A DNA stretch of 15,664 bases from JBAVQS01 sp049694275 (GCA_049694275.1 JBAVQS010000049.1:1-15664), one strand, 5' to 3'. Counted from the stretch's first letter, positions 5,312 through 13,316 are shown. A program made the numbers and translations. Notes: generated from the sequence alone by a model not told the origin.

Positions 5312-6969
5312 TCTCCCTCGACGGTGTGCCAACCGCTGGCCCCGTTCGGGTATGGCTCACTCCGGTCGGCGAGCTGGAGTTGGTTGGCGCCATCCCATGC
5401 GCGGACTGCGATTTTGCGCGTGGTCGCGACTTGGGGCGCGATACACCATTGAACCCAGGCCAGGGACGAGAGAGGTGGCGTGTGCAGTTGCGCAGTCAGC
5501 CACTCTCCGTCGTCCAACCGGACCTCGACGCTGCGAATGCCCCGCACGCCGGCAAAGGCAACCCCGGCGATGGTGAGTTGATTGCCCGTTCGCTGGATCG
5601 TGTCGATGCGCGAGGTGGTCTTGACGATTGCCTCTTCCGACCAGCCGAGCTCTTGCCAGCGGCCGCGATACGGCCGGTCCAGCACCTCGATCCGTTCGAC
5701 CCACTTGACGTTCTTGAAGCCATAAAGGCCGGGGACGACGAGCCGCGCCGGCGCGCCGTGAATCGGCGTGAGGAGCACGCCATTCATTGCATAGGCGATC
5801 AATGTCTCGGGATGCTGCGCCAGGTCAAAGGGAATTGAGTCGGCAAAGGCATCCCGCGCATAACACACCACACTTTGCGCGCCGGGTTCGACTCCGGCCC
5901 GCGCCAGCAGGTTGGCAAGCCGCACGCCGGACCAACAGGTATTTGATAACAATCGTCCCCCGACAGGATTGCTGACACATTCGAGCGTAGTGAACTGGTC
6001 CACGCGCGGCATAGCCAGCAGGTCGTCCAGGCGCAAGGTCAGCGGTTGCGTGACGCGTCCGGAGAGGGTCAGCTTCCAGTCCTCAATCTGCACGCGCGGA
6101 TCCTCTGCCGTCTTGCTCATGACATAAAATCGGTCGTTCGGTGTGACCTCGGGGGATAGCCCCGGGATATTGGCGAATTGGGGCGAGCGCGGCGCGGAAG
6201 GCTGAAAGGCGAACAGCACCCGCACGGTCGTTTCTTGCAGTGCTCGCCACACCATCGGCGCACCGCCGGTTGCCGCGACGACTGCAATGCCGAGAATGCT
6301 CCTGCCCAGGTCGCGCAGGAACGTCCGGCGGGTCATCCCGGCTCGGGATTGCGCGGCGCTGGTCGGTCGCGCGTTTGCTCGGACGAGAGCCGGCCATTCA
6401 TCCCATAGCCAGAGCAGGGCGCTGTAGACCAGGACCGTTGCCAATGCCGTCCATTCCGGGCGCGACATGATGATGCACAACACGGCGCCCATCACGACTG
6501 TCAGAAGCACGCTCGCCCGGGCGCGCCGCAGCCAACCCCGGGTTTCTAATTTCAGCAGGTCACGAAATCGCATGTCATCTCGACGGTAGGAGAAATCTCG
6601 TCCTGCGCTAGCGAGATTTTCCCAAGATGGCACAGCCATCCGGGATGTGCCACTCGGCAAAAAATGCCTCGAAATGACATTTCGTAAAATACTGAAGTTC
6701 CAATCTCTCGCCGCGCGGAAAAATAGCGCGCCCAACCCACCGAGGAGCGAGAGGAGGGCCACTCCGCCTGATACGGCCCAGGGTTTGGCGAGGATGCCCA
6801 GGGCGTTCATGAGCGGCACCGCCCATTCGGCCGGGGTCAGCTCAATGATGCGCTCGGCGACCAGCGCAGGGGCATAGTCCCACCCGAGCGTCCACCAGCC
6901 GACCAGCCCAATCGCCAGCGCGGCGCACATCGCCAGGACGCCGCGCGTCAAGAGCGCTGAGTTTGTCAC
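5305..6969 (-). CDS. Membrane-anchored molybdopterin oxidoreductase, sulfite-oxidase fold
   Basis: 554-aa protein that starts with GTG at 6969, overlapping the methyltransferase stop (GTGA). The N-terminal part has membrane segments near 10-30, 62-84, 151-168 and 172-190. Next come a twin-arginine-like TRRTFLRD (Arg214/Arg215) and a hydrophobic stretch (about 223-236) resembling an internal Tat signal that would export the following domain. The catalytic domain (about 260-430) has LECVSNPVGG with Cys331 as the probable molybdenum ligand, and HGAPARLVVPGLYGFKNVKWV (about 404-424), characteristic of SUOX/YedY-type enzymes. A Mo-co dimerisation-like domain follows (about 440-550). The substrate is unknown, and its presence in a carotenoid operon is unusual. 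Residues about 97-133 are encoded by a palindromic repeat inserted in frame between the second and third membrane segments. Confidence 0.88.
   Translation of the reverse strand: MTNSALLTRGVLAMCAALAIGLVGWWTLGWDYAPALVAERIIELTPAEWAVPLMNALGILAKPWAVSGGVALLSLLGGLGALFFRAARDWNFSILRNVISRHFLPSGTSRMAVPSWENLASAGRDFSYRRDDMRFRDLLKLETRGWLRRARASVLLTVVMGAVLCIIMSRPEWTALATVLVYSALLWLWDEWPALVRANARPTSAAQSRAGMTRRTFLRDLGRSILGIAVVAATGGAPMVWRALQETTVRVLFAFQPSAPRSPQFANIPGLSPEVTPNDRFYVMSKTAEDPRVQIEDWKLTLSGRVTQPLTLRLDDLLAMPRVDQFTTLECVSNPVGGRLLSNTCWSGVRLANLLARAGVEPGAQSVVCYARDAFADSIPFDLAQHPETLIAYAMNGVLLTPIHGAPARLVVPGLYGFKNVKWVERIEVLDRPYRGRWQELGWSEEAIVKTTSRIDTIQRTGNQLTIAGVAFAGVRGIRSVEVRLDDGEWLTAQLHTPPLSSLAWVQWCIAPQVATTRKIAVRAWDGANQLQLADRSEPYPNGASGWHTVEGEW
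6573..6679. mobile_element. Palindromic miniature repeat inserted within the molybdoenzyme gene
   Basis: A 107-bp block bounded by imperfect terminal inverted repeats, TGTCATCTCGA (6573-6583) and TCGAAATGACA (6669-6679). One further flanking base pair on each side also matches, and a second inverted pair, ACGAAAT (6562-6568)/ATTTCGT (6679-6685), lies around it. Inside are nested hairpins: GAAATCTCG/CGAGATTTT (6592-6600/6612-6620), GATGGC/GCCATC (6626-6631/6635-6640), GGCACA/TGTGCC (6629-6634/6646-6651) and GGCA/TGCC (6656-6659/6665-6668). The base composition is visibly more AT-rich than the gene around it. There is no transposase, so it would be non-autonomous. The TGTCATTTCGA end and GAGAAATCTC core resemble repeats dispersed in several bacterial genomes (recognised from memory, not searched). 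Confidence 0.75.
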
Positions 6970-7664
6970 AGAGTCCGCCTGGCGCGAATCATGAGATGAT
7001 ACCCGAGACGGGGGAGGGGAATCAGGTCTTCCAGGATATAGAGCGTGAAATAGATATATTCGAACAGATTAAACAGGCGCATCCATTGGAACAGGCCGCG
7101 CGGAAATATGAGCAGGGGGAGGTGGACCACCTCGGCCACGCCGATTCCGGTCTGCCACTGTCGTTCCAACCGTAGCCGGTCGCCTGCCAATGCCAACAGG
7201 CCGGAGGTAGAGTAATGCCGGTGCCAGCCCTCGCCGATTTCCGGCGGGGCGGGCAGTCGCGGAAAACGGCGGCGCAGGGTTTGATACACATTCAGGCTGT
7301 CGATGCGCGCCAGCAGGCCTTGATGCGGCGTGCTGACAATGACCGGCGCGTCCAGCGGGGTCACCCGCACAATCTCCGCCATGGCACCGGCATCATCCGG
7401 CACATGCTCAATGACGTCGAGGCAGACGACGGCGCCGAATGCGCCGCCGGCAAACGGGAGCGCCTGGGCGGAGGCGACCAGGAACGGAATGGCGGGATGC
7501 GCCTGATGGGCGTGGGCCACATACGCGTATGACGCATCCATGCCGATCACATGGTGCTGTGCGGCGAGCTTGGCCGTTCCATAACCAAAGGCGCACCCCA
7601 GGTCCAGCACCGGCCCATCCAGCTTGTCCGGCAGTGCATCCCGCGCCCTTTCCCATCGAGCCAC
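6966..7664 (-). CDS. Class I SAM-dependent methyltransferase
   Basis: 232-aa Rossmann-fold methyltransferase. Motif I, VLDLGCAFGYGT (about 19-30), binds S-adenosylmethionine. GMDASYAYV supplies the acidic residue after strand 2, LPFAGGAFGAVVCLDVIEHV contains the typical post-II/III motif, and VSTPHQG marks the end of strand 5. The C-terminal third (about 175-212) is strongly hydrophobic and aromatic, suggesting membrane association and a lipid-like substrate. It starts with GTG at 7664, with TAGGA, which includes the stop of the MFS gene, 6-10 nt upstream, and overlaps the molybdoenzyme start by 4 bp. O-methylation of a carotenoid or quinone is a reasonable guess from context. It does not look like a CrtF hydroxyneurosporene methyltransferase by length. 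Confidence 0.85.
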   Translation of the reverse strand: MARWERARDALPDKLDGPVLDLGCAFGYGTAKLAAQHHVIGMDASYAYVAHAHQAHPAIPFLVASAQALPFAGGAFGAVVCLDVIEHVPDDAGAMAEIVRVTPLDAPVIVSTPHQGLLARIDSLNVYQTLRRRFPRLPAPPEIGEGWHRHYSTSGLLALAGDRLRLERQWQTGIGVAEVVHLPLLIFPRGLFQWMRLFNLFEYIYFTLYILEDLIPLPRLGYHLMIRARRTL

Positions 7665-7673
7665 GATTTTTTC

Positions 7674-8966
7674 CTATTCCGCCGGCGCCGAAACCGCGTG
7701 CAGTCCACCCGCGCCACCCCGCGCAGGCAGCGGCGGATCGGGTCGAACGATCAGGCGGCGATAGGCGAACGAGGTGGCCCAGGCGACGAGGAGCGCGCTG
7801 ACCAGGCCCGGCGCCCATGCGCCCACCATTTGGAGCAACAAGCCACCGGCCGAAGGCGAAACGACGCGCGTGAAACTTTCGAGCGAGGCGGACAGCCCCA
7901 GCGCGCCGCCGATCTCTTCCGGATAGACCGACTTGCTCAATGCGCTGTTAATCACCGTGTTGAGGGTGCCGCCCGCAAAGGAGAGCGGCGCCATAATGAC
8001 AAGCAGGATCCACAGGTTGGGAGCGAGCGCCCAGCCGACGAGGGAGAGGGTCATGATGACCAACGAGACGACGATCAGCAACTTGTCGTCAAACCGTTTG
8101 GCAAGCCAGCCGATGGCGAAACCCTGAACGATGACCGAGAGGACGCCGACATAGGTCAGAATGTACGCGGTCTCTTGAACATTCAGTCCCAGTTTGTACT
8201 GGGCGTAGAGCGCAAAGATAGATTGGAACATCGAAAAGGCCAGGGCAAAGAAAAAGCGAATGTGCAGCAGGGGGCCGACGCGCGGGCGATTGAGCGCTCT
8301 GGCGAGCGCGCTCAGGCTAAAGGCCGGGCGGGCGCGTCCGGCCATCGCCGCGCGCTTGTCCGGCGTGAGCGATTCGGGCAGCCAAAAAAAGATCGCAATC
8401 AGGTTCAGGAAGGAGAGGGAGGCCGCGGCCAGCGCCGGAACGGCATAGCCCCACTGGCTCAGGATGCCGCCAACGGCTGGACCGATGATAAAGCCGAGAC
8501 CGAACGCCGCGCCGATCAAGCCGAACGCTTTCGACCGGTTCTTTTCGTCCGTCACGTCGCTGATGTACGCCTGGGCGACCGATAGGTTCCCTCCGGTGAT
8601 TCCATCCAGCATCCGGCTGATAAAGAGGACGCTCAGAATCAGGAGGTTGGCCGCGCCGGTCATTCCCAGTACGCTGCCGAGAGCGCCGCCGATTGGCTGG
8701 GCAAATGCCAGGAGTAGGAATCCGATAAAGGTTCCGCAGACGCTCAAAAGCAGGATGGGCCGGCGCCCATGCCGGTCCGAGAGGCGACCGAGAACCGGCG
8801 CGCCGATCAACTGCATCAGCGCATAGGAGGCGACCAGTAATCCGACGATGGTCGGGTTCGCGCCGTACTGTTCCGCATAGTAGGGGAGCAGCGGCAGAAT
8901 CAGGCTAAAGCCCAGTAGGTCGACAAATACAATTACAAAGATGGTGGCGAGGCTATTGCGTGTCAT
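7674..8966 (-). CDS. Major facilitator superfamily transporter, TetA-like
   Basis: 430-aa transporter with about twelve predicted membrane helices. It has MFS motif A, GRLSDRHGRRP (about 60-70), between helices 2 and 3, and a motif C-like glycine-rich stretch, GLGFIIGPAVGG (about 155-166), typical of drug/proton antiporters. The central loop (about 200-225) is long and basic, and the C-terminus ends in a Pro/Gly/Ala-rich tail. The start at 8966 has AAAGGA about 10 nt upstream. It lies 29 bp after crtB and 9 bp before the methyltransferase, squarely inside the carotenoid operon. Export of a pathway product or of a lipid precursor is possible. The substrate cannot be inferred from sequence, and a plain efflux pump is the alternative. 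Confidence 0.88.
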   Translation of the reverse strand: MTRNSLATIFVIVFVDLLGFSLILPLLPYYAEQYGANPTIVGLLVASYALMQLIGAPVLGRLSDRHGRRPILLLSVCGTFIGFLLLAFAQPIGGALGSVLGMTGAANLLILSVLFISRMLDGITGGNLSVAQAYISDVTDEKNRSKAFGLIGAAFGLGFIIGPAVGGILSQWGYAVPALAAASLSFLNLIAIFFWLPESLTPDKRAAMAGRARPAFSLSALARALNRPRVGPLLHIRFFFALAFSMFQSIFALYAQYKLGLNVQETAYILTYVGVLSVIVQGFAIGWLAKRFDDKLLIVVSLVIMTLSLVGWALAPNLWILLVIMAPLSFAGGTLNTVINSALSKSVYPEEIGGALGLSASLESFTRVVSPSAGGLLLQMVGAWAPGLVSALLVAWATSFAYRRLIVRPDPPLPARGGAGGLHAVSAPAE

Positions 8967-8995
8967 GATTAATGATTCCTTTCAAAGGTTTATTC

Positions 8996-9928
8996 TTATG
9001 CCATCCGCTGGACCTGGACCCAGAGGCCCGGCAGCCGCGACAGTTTTTCCGGAGCCGATAGACTGGCCCGCTGTGTGAATACGTCATAGCCATTCTGCAC
9101 GATGCGGCCCAGAATCCCGCGATACAAATCCGCGGCGGCGGCGATGGCCAGTCGTCCATCCGGCGAGAGGAACCGGATCCCGGGCCAGGCCTCGTGGTAC
9201 AGCGCCCGCGTTCGTGCAATCTCGAAATCCATCAACGCGCGGAACCGTTCGTCGATGACGCCGTTTGCCAGGTCCGCCTCGGTATACCCAAAGCGCCGCA
9301 AGTCCTCCTGGGGAAGATAGATGCGGCCCTGCCGGAAATCCTCGCCCACATCGCGCAGGATGTTGGTCAACTGGAGGGCGACTCCCAACTTGATGGCATA
9401 GGGGAGGGCCGCCTGGTCCTCGAACCCAATAATGTGCATGGCCATGAGCCCGACGGTGGAGGCGACGCCATAGCAATAGCGGGTCAGCTCGTCAAAGGTC
9501 TCGTACCGTTTCCGGGTGAGGTCCATACCGATGCCGTCGAGCAACTGCCGCACATAGGCAATCGGGATGCGATGCCGCTCGCGCACGTCGCTCCAGGCTT
9601 GGAGGAGCAGGTCGTCCGCCGGCGGGCGAGGCGCGATGACGCGCTGGCGCCAGGCATTCAGGCTGTGCAGGTCGCCGTTTAGCTCGTCGACAATGTCGTC
9701 GGTCTGCCGGCAAAAAGCATAGAGGACGCGCGCTGCGCGGCGCTTGTCGCGCGGCAAGAGGCCGGAGGCCAGAAAGAAGGATTTCGAGTTCAGGCGCGTG
9801 ATTTCTTGCGCCATGGCATAGCCCCGTTCCAATTCGCGCCGCGAATGGATTCCGCTCGTATCGATCCCTTCCAGCGCCAGGCTGACTAGCTCGCGTTCCC
9901 AATGTGGAATTTCAAGATTCATCGTCAT
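8996..9928 (-). CDS. crtB: Phytoene synthase
   Basis: 310-aa trans-isoprenyl diphosphate synthase that joins two geranylgeranyl diphosphates head to head to make phytoene, the first committed step of the pathway. Both magnesium-binding aspartate motifs are intact: DDIVD at about 77-81 and DVGED at about 193-197. SKSFFLASGLLPRDKR (about 48-63) and GRIYLPQEDLRRFG (about 201-214) are family hallmarks. The start ATG at 9928 follows GGGGGAA by about 6 nt, with a second ATG two codons later. It lies 32 bp after crtI. A squalene or diapophytoene synthase is a formal alternative, but neighbours and length favour CrtB. Confidence 0.95.
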   Translation of the reverse strand: MTMNLEIPHWERELVSLALEGIDTSGIHSRRELERGYAMAQEITRLNSKSFFLASGLLPRDKRRAARVLYAFCRQTDDIVDELNGDLHSLNAWRQRVIAPRPPADDLLLQAWSDVRERHRIPIAYVRQLLDGIGMDLTRKRYETFDELTRYCYGVASTVGLMAMHIIGFEDQAALPYAIKLGVALQLTNILRDVGEDFRQGRIYLPQEDLRRFGYTEADLANGVIDERFRALMDFEIARTRALYHEAWPGIRFLSPDGRLAIAAAADLYRGILGRIVQNGYDVFTQRASLSAPEKLSRLPGLWVQVQRMA

Positions 9929-9960
9929 GGCTTGTTCCCCCGTCCATCCATTCGTTATCG

Positions 9961-11511
9961 CTATTCCGCTGCAACCCCCGGGGCGCTTGCCGCGCGGGGT
10001 GATTCGACATCGCTCCGGTTCCGCCGGGTGACCAGAGCGTCTTTGAGAATCCGCTCGGTCGTCAGCCGGGCGGAGAGGAGCACAATCGGCAGGCCGGTGC
10101 CGGGGTGCGTGCTCGCGCCCGCGAAATACAGGTTTTTGTACCGGGCGTGCTGATTGTGCGGGCGCAGGTAGCCGACCTGTGTAAAATTGTGCGAGAGGCC
10201 AAAGGCCGCGCCCTTGACGAGATTCAACTGGTCGCGATAGTCCGGTGGGCCAAAGGTCTCTTCAAAGCGGATGTTCTCGCGCAGGTCATGGATGCCGATC
10301 TGTGCAAGCCGGGCAAAAATCGTTTCGCGCGCCCGCTCGCGCAGCGCGGCCCAGTCCTGCGGCGCGTGCTCGTTCAGATGTCCCACCGGCACAAGCGCCA
10401 TGATGCCGTCCTTACCCGCGGGCGCCATGCCCGCGTCGGTCCGGGAGGCGATGCAGAGATAGAAAGAGGGATCGTCCGGCAGCGTCAGGTCCTTGAAGAT
10501 GCGGTCGAACGACGCCTTGTAATCACCCGCCAAAAAGACATTGTGATGCAAGAGCTGGGGGTACTGTTTGTCCACGCCCCAGTAGAACATCAACGCCGAA
10601 GAGGTGAACTTGCTCTGCTTGAGGCGGGCCGCGCTGCCATCATCGGGCAGCAGCTCGGAATAGACATAAGGCAGGTCGGCATTCGCGACCACCAGGTCCG
10701 CCGCCAGCTTTTCACCGGTCGCCAGCGTGACCCCGGTGGTCCGGTCCCCGGTCACGTCGATTGATTGGGCCGGAGCGTTAAAGCGAAAGCGGACGCCGAG
10801 TTTTTCGTCAATTGCCTGCAGGGTCTCGATGATGCGATACATCCCGCCGCGCGGGAAGTGAATGCCGTCCGCGAGCTCGGTGTACTGCAGGAGCGAATAG
10901 GTGGCGGGCGCATCATAGGGCGAGAGTCCCAGATACATGTTCTGGAAGGAAAAGGCGCGGCGGAGGCGGTTGTCCTTGAAATAGGATGAGACGTTGTCGT
11001 AATGCTTGACGAGCGCCTTGAGCTTGAAGATGAGCGGTAGGTTGGCGAGCGAGAAATAGTCGAGGTACGAGTCGAAATTCCGACCGACAAATTTCTTGAC
11101 CGAGAGGTCCATCGCCCCCGCGCCCTCGCCGATATAGCGGAGCGCTTGAGCAAAGCTCCCTGGCTCGATTGCTTCCAACTGCGCCTGGAGCTGCTTCATG
11201 TTGCCGGTCAGGTCGAGCCGCGTCCCCTCCTCGAAATGAATCCGATAGGTTGGCTCGATCCGCTCCAACTGCAGGTGGTCCTCCATCCGTTCGCCCAGCG
11301 CCGCATAGGTTTCGGCGAAAATCTGCGGCATCAGGAACAGGGTCGGGCCGGTATCGAATTGATAGCCCTCACGGTCGATCTTGCCAGCGCGCCCGCCTGC
11401 GCGGGCTGCTTTCTCTACCACCGTCACGCGATAGCCCGCGCGGGCCAGCCGCCCGGCCGTTGCCAGTCCACCGATTCCTGCGCCAATCACTACTGCGGTT
11501 TGTCCGTTCAT
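9961..11511 (-). CDS. crtI: Phytoene desaturase (CrtI type)
   Basis: 516-aa FAD-dependent membrane-associated desaturase that turns phytoene into lycopene, often in four steps. The N-terminal dinucleotide fold VVIGAGIGGLATAGRLARAGY (about residues 7-27) is followed by the acidic VVEK and GGRAG, then FDTGPTLFLMP, the usual CrtI signature. The C-terminal carotenoid oxidoreductase signature AGASTHPGTGLPIVLLSAR (about 467-486) is complete. Length is normal for CrtI, with an extra Ala/Ser/Pro-rich tail of about 25 residues. A strong GGGGAGAGGA directly precedes the ATG at 11511. It lies 26 bp after the hydrolase gene. The number of desaturations is not predictable. The presence of lycopene cyclase downstream supports lycopene as the product. 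Confidence 0.96.
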   Translation of the reverse strand: MNGQTAVVIGAGIGGLATAGRLARAGYRVTVVEKAARAGGRAGKIDREGYQFDTGPTLFLMPQIFAETYAALGERMEDHLQLERIEPTYRIHFEEGTRLDLTGNMKQLQAQLEAIEPGSFAQALRYIGEGAGAMDLSVKKFVGRNFDSYLDYFSLANLPLIFKLKALVKHYDNVSSYFKDNRLRRAFSFQNMYLGLSPYDAPATYSLLQYTELADGIHFPRGGMYRIIETLQAIDEKLGVRFRFNAPAQSIDVTGDRTTGVTLATGEKLAADLVVANADLPYVYSELLPDDGSAARLKQSKFTSSALMFYWGVDKQYPQLLHHNVFLAGDYKASFDRIFKDLTLPDDPSFYLCIASRTDAGMAPAGKDGIMALVPVGHLNEHAPQDWAALRERARETIFARLAQIGIHDLRENIRFEETFGPPDYRDQLNLVKGAAFGLSHNFTQVGYLRPHNQHARYKNLYFAGASTHPGTGLPIVLLSARLTTERILKDALVTRRNRSDVESPRAASAPGVAAE

Positions 11512-11537
11512 TCCTCTCCCCTTGATTTGTCTTTAAA

Positions 11538-12500
11538 TTAGTTTGCCAGAAAGCGAGTCACCACTCGCATAAACTCGTCGGGTCGTTCTTCGTGCGCGAG
11601 ATGCCCGGTATCCTTGATGACCACGAGCTGCCCATTCGGGAATAACGGCGCGAACTGGATGGCCTGCGCGGTGGGCACGATCCGGTCGTCGTCGCCGGTG
11701 ATGATGAGCGTCCGCGTCTGAATGTCCTTGAGCCGGGCCGGCAGGTTCAAGGGCTGGGATGCTTTGGTAAATTCCCAGAGCGCCCGGTCCCAATTCTCTG
11801 CGCGAAGCGGAGTGTGATAGCCCGCCAGCGTCTCCGCCGTGATTTTGCTCGGGTCGTGCCAGGCGGTACGGATAATGTCGTCTCCGCTCGTCGCCAACTG
11901 GCGCGCGATCAATACCCCTATGCGGTCCACCTGCGGCGTGCTCATCAATCCCTGTATCCACGCCGGCGCGCCGCTGCCCCTGAGCGCCGGATCGACGAGC
12001 ACCAGCGCCTGGACCCGTTCGGGATGCTCCAGGGCGGTCAGCGTCGCAACCGTTCCGCCCGCCGAGTTGCCGATGAGAATGGCCCGGTCGATGCCGAGCC
12101 GATCCATCAAGCCGGTGAGCAGCTTGACCTGCGCCTCGGTGCTGTACGGGCTCTCGCCGGTCCATTCGCCGGGCAAGGGCCGCTGGGTCAATCCGAAGGC
12201 GGGGCGGTCATACGCGATCACCGTGCCATATTCCGAGAGCGGTTCCATGACGGCGTGCCAGGAATAGAGGCTCGCGCCAAAGCCGTGCAGCAGGATGATG
12301 GCCGGCCGGCCGGCGCCCTTTTGTTTGTAATGGACCTTGATTCCGTTGACCTCGATAAAACGGCTGTCGGGGTCGGCCAACTGTTCCGGCGGCACGGTCC
12401 CTTCCAACGGCGGAATCGGAATCAGCAAGGGCACGATCACCGCCGCACCGGCGACGATTCCGAGCGCAAGCAGTGCGCCTTTCAAGAGACGCTTGATCAT
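11538..12500 (-). CDS. Membrane-anchored alpha/beta hydrolase
   Basis: 320-aa hydrolase. A basic N-terminus and a hydrophobic segment (about 8-30) act as a membrane anchor or uncleaved signal, placing the enzyme on the outer face of the membrane. The catalytic parts are clear: oxyanion-hole HGFGAS (about 72-77), nucleophile Ser146 in GNSAGG, acid Asp272 in GDDDRIVP and His300 in DTGHLAHEERP. A cap region lies between about 180 and 255. The ATG at 12500 overlaps the stop of the preceding hydrolase (ATGA). An upstream extension of this frame runs through the neighbouring gene and is not real. Possible substrates are esters, lactones or epoxides. A role in carotenoid ester turnover is only inferred from the operon. 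Confidence 0.88.
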   Translation of the reverse strand: MIKRLLKGALLALGIVAGAAVIVPLLIPIPPLEGTVPPEQLADPDSRFIEVNGIKVHYKQKGAGRPAIILLHGFGASLYSWHAVMEPLSEYGTVIAYDRPAFGLTQRPLPGEWTGESPYSTEAQVKLLTGLMDRLGIDRAILIGNSAGGTVATLTALEHPERVQALVLVDPALRGSGAPAWIQGLMSTPQVDRIGVLIARQLATSGDDIIRTAWHDPSKITAETLAGYHTPLRAENWDRALWEFTKASQPLNLPARLKDIQTRTLIITGDDDRIVPTAQAIQFAPLFPNGQLVVIKDTGHLAHEERPDEFMRVVTRFLAN

Positions 12501-13240
12501 TGACTGATCTCCTTGAGCAGGGCCACGGTCGCGTCGACGATTTGCTTTTGCTGATCCTCGCGCGAGATAGTCGCCGTCCCGTCGCCGGACTGGGCACCGT
12601 ACCAGCCGAACTGGCCGTGGTTGCCCCCCATGATCTCGACCCACTGCGTGCTCGCGGGGAGGAGCTTGCGTGACGTATCGATCTTGGCCCCGGTCGAGAG
12701 GCCATCCTGCGTTGCATAAATCGAGACCACCTTGAGCGTGCTGGTCGCCAGACTGTCCCCGTCCGCGGGGTACGAGGCCCACAACGCGAGCGCCTGCACG
12801 CGATCTGGACGGCTTGCGGCAAAGCTCGCGGCTGCCACTCCGCCCAGAGAGTGTCCCGCGACCGCCCAGCTCCGAATTTGAGGATAGGCGTTCATCACAT
12901 CCTGTCCCACCCCGATCCCGAAAAAGGCGAGGGCCAGCGGCATGGGCGGAATCACGACGAGATAGCCCTGCGCGGCAATCGCATGGGCCATTGGCGCATA
13001 GGCCCGTGGGTCCACATGCCCGCCGGGGTAGAAAATCAGCCCGGTCACCGGCTCGCTCCCGGTCGGTCTAAAAATGTACCAGGGGGAGGTCTGCACCTGC
13101 ACCTGGCTATCCGACTGGAGCGCCGCGAGCGCTTGCGGCATGGCGGCCTGCGGGGTCAGCCCCCATCCCACAAACCCCATTGCGCCCAGTATGACAGCCA
13201 GGGCAACGAGGGCCAGTGCAATTTTCAAGAAGCGTTTCAT
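12497..13240 (-). CDS. Membrane-anchored alpha/beta hydrolase, first gene of the carotenoid operon
   Basis: 247-aa hydrolase of the dienelactone-hydrolase-like group. An N-terminal hydrophobic stretch (about 5-27) serves as a signal or anchor. The nucleophile is Ser131 in AGHSLGG, the probable acid is Asp179 (YATQDGL) and the histidine is His208 in GGNHGQFGWYG, followed by a SGDGTA segment that I associate with this subfamily. FYPGGHVDPRAYAP (about 70-83) forms the oxyanion region. I place the start at the ATG at 13240 because AAGGA lies about 9 nt upstream and the signal segment follows. The in-frame ATG at 13327 lies upstream of the promoter itself. It is coupled to the second hydrolase by ATGA. 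The two proteins are only distantly alike. Substrate unknown. Confidence 0.87.
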   Translation of the reverse strand: MKRFLKIALALVALAVILGAMGFVGWGLTPQAAMPQALAALQSDSQVQVQTSPWYIFRPTGSEPVTGLIFYPGGHVDPRAYAPMAHAIAAQGYLVVIPPMPLALAFFGIGVGQDVMNAYPQIRSWAVAGHSLGGVAAASFAASRPDRVQALALWASYPADGDSLATSTLKVVSIYATQDGLSTGAKIDTSRKLLPASTQWVEIMGGNHGQFGWYGAQSGDGTATISREDQQKQIVDATVALLKEISQ

Positions 13241-13274
13241 TTTCTGAAATCCTTTTCGATCCAAATTCACAAAG

Positions 13275-13303
13275 ATTATACAACAAACCTGTATTTTTGT
13301 CAA
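13275..13303 (-). promoter_or_regulatory. Consensus sigma-70 promoter of the carotenoid operon
   Basis: On the minus strand TTGACA (13303-13298) and TATAAT (13280-13275) are separated by exactly 17 nt, a perfect match to the vegetative consensus. Transcription would start near 13268, about 27 nt before the hydrolase ATG at 13240. The downstream genes have no gap large enough to need another promoter. A perfect promoter usually implies that control is by repression, and the repeats overlapping its -35 fit that. Confidence 0.88.
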
Positions 13304-13316
13304 TACTTTGTATAAT
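13275..13316. repeat. 9-bp inverted repeat flanking the promoter
   Basis: ATTATACAA (13275-13283) and TTGTATAAT (13308-13316) are perfect inverted copies, 24 bp apart. The left copy contains the minus-strand -10. The right copy gives a plus-strand TATAAT (13311-13316) that could be the -10 of a divergent promoter towards the aldo/keto reductase, although no good -35 precedes it. Confidence 0.6.

Noticed and set aside
7551..8585. A 344-codon open frame on the plus strand opposite the MFS gene
   Set aside because: Composition is rich in Arg, Gln, Gly, Asp and Glu with no motif or hydrophobic core. It mirrors a clear MFS gene on the other strand and is a by-product of high G+C.
12501..12782. 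N-terminal extension of the second alpha/beta hydrolase
   Set aside because: It lies wholly inside the preceding hydrolase gene in another frame, while the 12500 ATG overlaps that gene's stop and is followed by a membrane anchor.
2782..13240. C50 carotenoid pathway, suggested by crtYc/crtYd
   Set aside because: No lycopene elongase (UbiA family) gene lies in the window, so a C50 product cannot be supported.
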